A stretch of 50,268 bases of DNA, taken from contig CAJFOZ010000026.1 in the NCBI GenBank assembly GCA_904397895.1, forward strand, positions 1 to 50,268, given 5' to 3'. Shown piece after piece: positions 45,646 to 50,268 of the stretch; the stretch's first letter is position 1; every line of letters starts with the position of its first letter. A program made the translations under genes and the position numbers. Source of the stretch: an uncultured Clostridia bacterium. GTDB taxonomy: Bacteria; Bacillota; Clostridia; Oscillospirales; Acutalibacteraceae. The notes under the pieces are model-generated. The model made no database searches, was not told the DNA's origin, and saw only the letters and a list, made by a program, of their open reading frames with translations.

Positions 45646-45671
45646 CCACTCTTTCAATTTTGTAAGAGTGG
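45646..45671 (-). other. Inverted repeat between the GNAT and ABC transporter genes
   Basis: CCACTCTT (45646-45653) and AAGAGTGG (45664-45671) form a perfect 8-bp inverted repeat with a 10-nt spacer. On the minus strand no T run follows. It is either a weak terminator of the GNAT gene or a regulator site upstream of the ABC genes. Confidence 0.5.
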
Positions 45672-45680
45672 GGGATACGG

Positions 45681-46127
45681 CTAAAAGTCCCGTTTAAGAT
45701 AGACCATGTCCCGCAGCAGTACGCCGTCCTCATAGATGGGATGGTCGTAGTTTGTTGTAAAAAAATCCTTGACCCGATAGGAGATAGAAAACCCGCACCG
45801 CTCATAAAATGGGATGGTGAGGGGACTGTCACCCGTCCCAACCAGCAGGATTTTGCCGTCCTTTTTGTAATGATCTAATACAAACTGGACCATCCGCCTG
45901 CCGAAGCCCTTTCTCTGATGATCAGGACGGGTAGCGATGTTCTTGATTTCGTATACGCCGTCCCCCTCCCGGGTGACTACGCAGACGCAAACCACCTTTC
46001 CTTGATGAGATAGGGCGAACATCTCGCCTCGTTCCAAGTATCGGTCGATCATATCCTCTTGTTCGTCGGCCAAAAGGAGCAGATCCAAGAAGTCTTTTTT
46101 GTTGTAATAAATGGGCTTTATTTCCAT
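45681..46127 (-). CDS. GNAT family N-acetyltransferase
   Basis: GNAT enzymes acetylate amines with acetyl-CoA. The 148-residue protein has the acetyl-CoA motif A, IATRPDHQRKGFGRRMVQ, near residues 64-81 with the Q/RxxGxG/A signature (RKGFGR). FYERCGF (motif B) follows near 108-114. An AGGAGG site precedes the ATG. The target is unknown. It is upstream of and co-directional with the Bce-like transporter genes and downstream of hisE, from which a terminator separates it. Confidence 0.88.
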   Translation of the reverse strand: MEIKPIYYNKKDFLDLLLLADEQEDMIDRYLERGEMFALSHQGKVVCVCVVTREGDGVYEIKNIATRPDHQRKGFGRRMVQFVLDHYKKDGKILLVGTGDSPLTIPFYERCGFSISYRVKDFFTTNYDHPIYEDGVLLRDMVYLKRDF

Positions 46128-46146
46128 AAAGAAACCTCCTAAATAT

Positions 46147-46180
46147 GAAAAAGCGCATTGACTATGGAAGCCAATGCGCT
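46147..46180 (-). terminator. hisE terminator
   Basis: AGCGCATTG (46152-46160) and CAATGCGCT (46172-46180) form a perfect 9-bp stem. On the minus strand it is followed by a T run (complement of 46148-46151). It overlaps the region just upstream of the GNAT ribosome binding site. Confidence 0.88.
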
Positions 46181-46202
46181 GATACGAAAAGATGAGATAA
46201 CA

Positions 46203-46529
46203 TTAGGAATTGTGATCGGTCTGATGGAACTTCTTTAAATTACCGATCTTCTGACGGCGCTGCTCCAAAATAGCGCTGACCTCTTCCACAGAGATGCCCT
46301 GCTGGGCCATCAACACAAGCAGGTGATACAGCAAATCACAGATTTCATTGGCAGTGTCGTTATTCTCCCCGTTTTTAGCGGCGATAATGACCTCAGAGCT
46401 TTCTTCACCCACCTTTTTGAGGATTTTATCCACCCCTTGCTCAAAAAGATAGCAGGTGTAGGATCCCTCTTGAGGCTGGGCCTTGCGCTCCAGTACCACT
46501 TGGTACAATGCTTTGATGACGTCTTGCAT
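46203..46529 (-). CDS. hisE: Phosphoribosyl-ATP pyrophosphatase
   Basis: HisE removes pyrophosphate from PR-ATP, the second step of histidine synthesis. The 108-residue MazG-like helical protein has SYTCYLFEQGVDKILKKVGE, EESSEVIIAAKN, and ANEICDLLYHLLVLM, the metal-binding ExxE...D pattern. GGAGG lies upstream of the ATG. It stands as a single gene between its own promoter and terminator, more than 9 kb from hisI, with which it is fused or adjacent in many bacteria. Confidence 0.95.
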   Translation of the reverse strand: MQDVIKALYQVVLERKAQPQEGSYTCYLFEQGVDKILKKVGEESSEVIIAAKNGENNDTANEICDLLYHLLVLMAQQGISVEEVSAILEQRRQKIGNLKKFHQTDHNS

Positions 46530-46577
46530 GGTATGGTATCCTCCGTTACAGTAAATTGCATCGCTTTAGCTAAGGAA

Positions 46578-46606
46578 AGTATAGCCCTCCCCATGGCTTT
46601 TGTCAA
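46578..46606 (-). promoter_or_regulatory. hisE promoter
   Basis: On the minus strand TTGACA (complement of 46601-46606) and TATACT (complement of 46578-46583) are spaced by 17 nt, a near-consensus promoter, divergent from the next one. Confidence 0.85.
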
Positions 46607-46618
46607 GGGATGCAGTGT

Positions 46619-46647
46619 TTGACGCACTGTTTGGGAAATGCTATAAT
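46619..46647 (+). promoter_or_regulatory. Promoter of the CNNM/CorC-type gene
   Basis: TTGACG (46619-46624) and TATAAT (46642-46647) are spaced by 17 nt, about 45 nt before the gene. Its -35 lies 12 bp from the hisE -35, back to back. Confidence 0.85.
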
Positions 46648-46692
46648 GAAAAAAATCTATGACAATTTTGAAAAAGTGTGGGAGTGTTTTTT

Positions 46693-47970
46693 GTGTCCAA
46701 TGGCAGTATAGGGCTTATCATCGCATTAGCGATTTTGGTGACATTATCGGCGTACTTTTCGGCCACGGAGACGGCCTTTTCCAGCCTGAACAAGATCCGC
46801 ATCAAAAACAAGGCGGGCAACGGCGATCAGAGAGCCGCCATGATCCTTTCCATGATCGATAATTACGATAAATTGATCTCCACCATCCTTGTGGGCAACA
46901 ATATTGTAAATATCGCTGCGGCCTCTTTAGCAACGGTTGTCTTCACCGCCTATTTTGGCGATGCAGGCGTCACTTTGTCCACTGTGGTGATGACGGTGGT
47001 GGTACTCATCTTCGGCGAAGTTTCCCCAAAAAGTCTTGCGAAGGAGTCGCCGGAATCCTTTGCCTATTTTAGCGCCCCCATAATGAGGGTACTGCTGGTG
47101 GTACTGACCCCCATTAACTTTTTATTTTCCCAGTGGAAGAAGCTGCTTGCCAAGATATTTCGTCTCAAAAAGAGCGAAGGCATGACTGAGGAGGAACTTC
47201 TCACAGTAGTGGACGAAGTGGAACGGGACGGTGGCATCAAGGAAACCGAAGGGGATCTCATCCGGTCGGCCATCGGGTTCGACGACCTGGAGGCCCAGGA
47301 TATTTTGACCCCTCGGGTGCATCTTGTGGCCGTCAACCAGTACATCTCTATGGAGGATTTGCAGGAGATTTTTGTCAAGACCAATTACTCCCGTATCCCG
47401 GTTTACAAGGACAACATCGATGCCATTATCGGCGTCATCCACGAAAAGGATTTTTACATCCAGATGTACAACCATCGCAACACCATCCTGCCGGTGATCC
47501 AGAGGGTGTTGTATGTGTCGCCATCCATTAAGATTTCCGACCTGCTTCGCACCTTACAGAAAAATCACTCCCATCTGGCGGTGGTAGTGGATGAGTTCGG
47601 CGGCACTATGGGCATCGTCACCATGGAGGACATCCTGGAGGAGTTGGTAGGCGAGATCTGGGATGAGCACGACGAGATTATTGAGTTTTTTAAGAAGATC
47701 GATGATTCCCGTTATCTGGTGGCCGGCAACGCCAATCTGGATGAAATGTTTGAATACTTTGGGATGGATATCACGGTGGATGATCTGGGCCTCGATTCGG
47801 TGACGGTCAGCGGCTGGGCGGCCGAACAGTTGGGGCATATCCCGGAAAAGGGAGACGAATTTACCTTTAAGAATCTTCAGGTTACAGTTACCAAGACCGA
47901 CGGGCGCCGTCTTGTGGAGGCCTGTGTTACGGTGGAGCAGCCGGAAGAAAAAGGAGAACAAAAATCGTAA
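46693..47970 (+). CDS. CNNM/CorC-type membrane protein (DUF21-CBS-CorC_HlyC)
   Basis: Proteins of this type, often called hemolysin-like, are now linked to magnesium (or cobalt) efflux and homeostasis. The 425-residue protein has an N-terminal DUF21 membrane domain (about 1-175; [14 protein letters not shown] and [12 protein letters not shown] are typical), a CBS pair (about 195-310) and a C-terminal CorC_HlyC domain (about 330-415, [14 protein letters not shown]). I start it at the GTG at 46693, 8 nt after GGGAG; the GTG at 46678 would place it before that site. It is a single gene with its own promoter and terminator. The transported ion is inferred from the family only. Confidence 0.9.
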   Translation: MSNGSIGLIIALAILVTLSAYFSATETAFSSLNKIRIKNKAGNGDQRAAMILSMIDNYDKLISTILVGNNIVNIAAASLATVVFTAYFGDAGVTLSTVVMTVVVLIFGEVSPKSLAKESPESFAYFSAPIMRVLLVVLTPINFLFSQWKKLLAKIFRLKKSEGMTEEELLTVVDEVERDGGIKETEGDLIRSAIGFDDLEAQDILTPRVHLVAVNQYISMEDLQEIFVKTNYSRIPVYKDNIDAIIGVIHEKDFYIQMYNHRNTILPVIQRVLYVSPSIKISDLLRTLQKNHSHLAVVVDEFGGTMGIVTMEDILEELVGEIWDEHDEIIEFFKKIDDSRYLVAGNANLDEMFEYFGMDITVDDLGLDSVTVSGWAAEQLGHIPEKGDEFTFKNLQVTVTKTDGRRLVEACVTVEQPEEKGEQKS

Positions 47971-47987
47971 TATCCCAATGAGAAGGG

Positions 47988-48022
47988 AGCCCCGGTGGCA
48001 ATGCTGCGCTGTCGGGGCTTTT
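47988..48022 (+). terminator. Terminator after the CNNM/CorC-type gene
   Basis: AGCCCCG (47988-47994) pairs with CGGGGCT (48013-48019) through an 18-nt loop, followed by T residues. It separates this gene from the two-component system. Confidence 0.85.
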
Positions 48023-48057
48023 AGCCATTTTGTGGGAATGAGAAAGGAGCAAACCTT

Positions 48058-48726
48058 ATGCCCAAGCTGATGCTTGTGGAGGACGATCCCAGCATCCGGG
48101 AGGAGCTGGCTTTGCTTTTGCGAAACAATCGATATGATGTGGTGATCCCGTCCTCTTTTTACCGGGTTGCGGACTTTGTAAAACAAGAAAAACCGGATCT
48201 GATTTTATTGGACATCAATCTGCCGGGCAAGGACGGATTCCAGATGTGTACCGAAATCCGTAGCTTCTCGTCGGTACCCATTATCTTTGTCACCAGCCGG
48301 GCAACCGATATGGACGAACTGTCCAGCATCACCTTAGGCGGGGACGATTTTATTACTAAGCCCTACAATTCCTCCATCCTGTTGGCCCGAATCGCAGCTT
48401 TGCTCAAGCGGGCGTACCCCGATTCATTTGCCGACCACGGCCTGACGTATCGGGGACTGGATCTAAACGTGGCGGCTGGGACGGTATCCTACCAAGGAAA
48501 AAGTGTGGAACTGACCAAAAATGAATTAAAGATTCTGCACTATCTTTTTCTCCACCATGGGACGATTGTCTCTAGAGCCGACATCATCGAATACTTGTGG
48601 GACAACGAGATGTTTGTAGACGACAATACCTTAAGCGTCAACGTCACCCGCATCCGTCGGAAACTGGAGAGCATTGGGATGGGGGATCTCATCTCCACCA
48701 AGAGGGGACAGGGGTACATGATATGA
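48058..48726 (+). CDS. OmpR-family response regulator, Bce-like
   Basis: This is a DNA-binding response regulator of 222 residues. The receiver domain has the acidic pocket EDD (residues 8-10), the phospho-acceptor Asp52 in LLDINLPGKDG, Thr/Ser79-80 and Lys101 in FITKPY. The OmpR-type winged helix spans about 130-222 (ELTKNELKILHYL, VNVTRIRRKLESIG, TKRGQGYMI). AAGGAGC precedes the ATG. It overlaps the kinase by ATGA. The kinase type and the nearby Bce-like transporter suggest that it controls that transporter. Confidence 0.93.
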   Translation: MPKLMLVEDDPSIREELALLLRNNRYDVVIPSSFYRVADFVKQEKPDLILLDINLPGKDGFQMCTEIRSFSSVPIIFVTSRATDMDELSSITLGGDDFITKPYNSSILLARIAALLKRAYPDSFADHGLTYRGLDLNVAAGTVSYQGKSVELTKNELKILHYLFLHHGTIVSRADIIEYLWDNEMFVDDNTLSVNVTRIRRKLESIGMGDLISTKRGQGYMI

Positions 48727-49745
48727 CGTTTACTTTTTCGGAATATATAAAGGATAAGGCATTGACCATCATTCTCAACATTCTATGTATGTTCTTTCTG
48801 GCATTTTATCTCCTGGCCCTCGGCAATGAAGCGGGCAGTGTGGCGCTCATTCTACTGGTTTGGGGGCTATTGCTGGCAGCCGCCATGATTGCGGGATATC
48901 TAGGGCGCAAGCGGTATTTTGACCGGCTGATGGAGACGGCTGAGAGCTTGGAACAGCGTTATCTTATCGCCGAGGTAATGGAGAAACCGGTATCTATCCA
49001 GGACCGTCAGTTTTACACTTTACTGCGTATGGCCAACAAGTCCATGATGGAACGCATCACCAGCATCCAGCACGAACGGCGGGATTATAAAGACTATATT
49101 GAACAGTGGGTTCACGAGATCAAAACCCCTATTTCGGCCATCAAACTGATCTGTGAGAACAACAGGTCGGACGCCACCCGGAAGGTGTTGTCCGAGCTGG
49201 AGAGCACCGAGCGATATGTGGAACAGGCTCTCTTTTATGCCCGCAGTGAGAATGTGGAAAAGGATTATCTTATCAAAGAGGTGCCGCTTTCCCAGTGTGT
49301 CCATGCAGCTATTGCACAAAACAAACGGATTCTCCTCAGCAACCAAATGAGCATCCAAACAGAGGGCCTGGAACAGACGGTATATACCGACAGCAAATGG
49401 CTGGAATTTATACTGGATCAGGTGCTGATCAATGCCGTCCAATATCGAAGAGAGGATGATCCGTCCCTTCGCATCTGGGCGGAAGATGTGCAAAACGGAG
49501 TTCGCCTTTGCGTGGAGGACAACGGCATTGGCATTGACGCTAGTGATCTTCCCCGGGTGTTTGACAAAGGATTTACCGGTCAAAACGGCCGAAGTGGGAA
49601 AAAATCCACTGGGATAGGGCTTTACCTATGTCGTCGCCTAGCCGATAAATTAGGGCTTGAATTGTCCCTTATGTCAAAGCGGGGAGAGTTTACGAGGGTG
49701 GTATTGTGCTTCCCTAAGGGTACGTTTGTCAAAGTGGATAAATGA
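48723..49745 (+). CDS. Intramembrane-sensing histidine kinase, Bce-like
   Basis: The 340-residue kinase has two membrane helices (about 13-34 and 38-60) joined by only a few residues, so it has no room for an extracellular sensor. Such kinases usually sense through a Bce-type ABC transporter. The phospho-acceptor is His131 in VHEIKTPISAIKL. The N box is DQVLINAVQYR near 240, and G boxes VEDNGIGID and STGIGLYLCRRLAD follow. It overlaps the response regulator gene by 4 nt. The transporter genes at 42.8-45.6 kb, on the opposite strand, are the likely partners. Confidence 0.93.
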   Translation: MTFTFSEYIKDKALTIILNILCMFFLAFYLLALGNEAGSVALILLVWGLLLAAAMIAGYLGRKRYFDRLMETAESLEQRYLIAEVMEKPVSIQDRQFYTLLRMANKSMMERITSIQHERRDYKDYIEQWVHEIKTPISAIKLICENNRSDATRKVLSELESTERYVEQALFYARSENVEKDYLIKEVPLSQCVHAAIAQNKRILLSNQMSIQTEGLEQTVYTDSKWLEFILDQVLINAVQYRREDDPSLRIWAEDVQNGVRLCVEDNGIGIDASDLPRVFDKGFTGQNGRSGKKSTGIGLYLCRRLADKLGLELSLMSKRGEFTRVVLCFPKGTFVKVDK

Positions 49746-49750
49746 GAAAG

Positions 49751-49790
49751 AAAAAGTCCGACGGCAAGTTTGTGCTGTCGGACTTTTTTT
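49751..49790 (+). terminator. Terminator after the kinase gene
   Basis: AAAAAGTCCGACGGCA (49751-49766) pairs with TGCTGTCGGACTTTTT (49773-49788) with one wobble, followed by T residues. Confidence 0.92.
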
Positions 49791-49875
49791 GTTTTGGTCG
49801 TACCAAAGGCAACCCCCGGCTAAGCCGGGGGTAAAAAATAGCTTAAAGCGAGGGGAAAAGTAGCAAAAGAAAAAA

Positions 49876-49929
49876 CTCCCTGGTAAGGTAGATGTGGCTT
49901 GCCGACCACACGACTACAATAACAGGGAG
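49876..49929 (+). promoter_or_regulatory. IS200 leader hairpin masking the transposase ribosome binding site
   Basis: CTCCCTG (49876-49882) pairs with CAGGGAG (49923-49929), which includes most of the ribosome binding site of the transposase frame. An inner TGTGG/CCACA stem supports the fold. Translation repression by such a leader is known for IS200. Confidence 0.6.
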
Positions 49930-49938
49930 GCCTTTGCC

Positions 49939-50223
49939 GTGAAAGACAAAGAGATAAGTAGTTTAGAGCATACAAGCTGGAGATGTCAATATCACATAGT
50001 ATTTGCTACCAAAGTACAGAAGGATGGAGATATATGGACAGATAAAGCAAGATATAGGGGTGATATTGAGGAAATTGTGTCAGCAAAAGGGGAAGAAATC
50101 ATAGAGGCCAGAGCTTGTCCAGATCATATCCGAAACCAGTTGGTATCAGATCAAATAGCAGACCAGATAGGCTTGAAAGAATTTGTTGACCCGTTTACGG
50201 GTCGCGAGAACAAGAAGGCGTAA
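49939..50223 (+). pseudogene. tnpA: IS200 TnpA transposase, internally deleted remnant
   Basis: TnpA of IS200/IS605 is a Y1 HUH single-strand transposase of about 150 residues. This frame encodes 94 residues. The N-terminal KDKEISSLEHTSW and YHIVF match the family start, and EIIEARACPDHI leads to where the HUH pair (DHIHML) should be. The sequence then jumps to RNQL and ends with KEFVDPFTG as in the normal C-terminus. The second histidine of HUH and the catalytic tyrosine region are therefore lost, while the reading frame stays open. It starts at GTG after AGGGAGG. It cannot be catalytically active; several other substitutions suggest decay. Confidence 0.8.
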
Positions 50224-50268
50224 AAGGAACCCCTTAAGGGGTAGCCCGAGAAAGAAATGCAGTCGGCA

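Larger units (their letters stand above)
49809..50268 (+). mobile_element. IS200-type insertion sequence, internally deleted, running to or past the window end
   Basis: The left-end hairpin CCCCCGGC-TAA-GCCGGGGG (49812-49830) and the right-end palindrome ACCCCTTAAGGGGT (50226-50239) flank a shortened transposase frame. This hairpin-bounded layout without terminal inverted repeats is typical of IS200/IS605 elements. Both ends look intact, so the element could still be moved by a related transposase supplied elsewhere. The right cleavage site may lie beyond the window; exact ends are not determined. Confidence 0.75.

Noticed and set aside
45583-45657. Longer N-terminus for the ABC ATPase
   Set aside because: The extension lacks a ribosome binding site and is not similar to family N-termini.

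Overview
The window is about 50 kb of chromosomal, mostly housekeeping DNA from a low-redundancy Gram-positive bacterium. The gene set suggests a gut-type member of the class Clostridia, probably near Oscillospiraceae/Ruminococcaceae. The grounds are PolC-type DNA polymerase, the HisZ/short-HisG pair, HPr with a regulatory Ser46, DUF951 and DUF1836 proteins, GatCAB, a PdaA-like deacetylase, strong AGGAGG-type ribosome binding sites and the order rpsB-tsf-pyrH-frr-uppS-cdsA-dxr-rseP-ispG-polC. Coding DNA is moderately GC-rich, and promoters are AT-rich with sigma-A type boxes. This placement is inferred from gene content only. No rRNA, tRNA or CRISPR array was seen.

Layout. 0-6 kb: trmD, ptsH (HPr), uvrC, a galM-like epimerase on the minus strand, then the coupled set rsmD-coaD-coiled-coil protein. 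6-7.6 kb (minus): a triple-S1 RNA-binding protein and an unrecognised 142-residue protein. 7.7-12.7 kb: DUF951, prfA, sua5, coaE, a membrane-anchored lytic transglycosylase and an M18 aminopeptidase. 12.9-30.7 kb: the translation, envelope and isoprenoid cluster. A secreted 1530-residue GH92 mannosidase with its own AT-rich promoter sits between tsf and pyrH. 30.7-40 kb: hisZGDCB, then a terminator and a new promoter, then hisAI-gatCAB. hisH and hisF are absent from the window, and hisE lies alone at 46.2 kb. 40-42.7 kb: a small membrane protein plus PdaA-like deacetylase pair, and a divergent SGNH hydrolase / DUF1836 regulator pair with overlapping inverted repeats between them. 42.8-49.7 kb: a Bce-like ABC transporter (minus), a GNAT acetyltransferase, hisE, a CNNM/CorC-type membrane protein and a Bce-like two-component system. 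49.8 kb to the end: an IS200-type element whose transposase has lost its catalytic core by internal deletion.

How it fits together. Many genes overlap by 4 nt (ATGA/GTGA/TTGA), which points to translational coupling: rsmD-coaD-coil, sua5-coaE-slt, hisZ-G-D, hisA-I-gatC, dxr-rseP and RR-HK. Hairpin terminators separate the transcription units clearly. No single novel system stands out. The most interesting signals are the GH92 gene inside the conserved translation cluster and its variant active-site motif, the his operon without imidazole-glycerol-phosphate synthase, the operator-like palindromes (HPr, DUF951, SGNH/DUF1836), the small membrane protein coupled to the deacetylase, and the deleted IS200.
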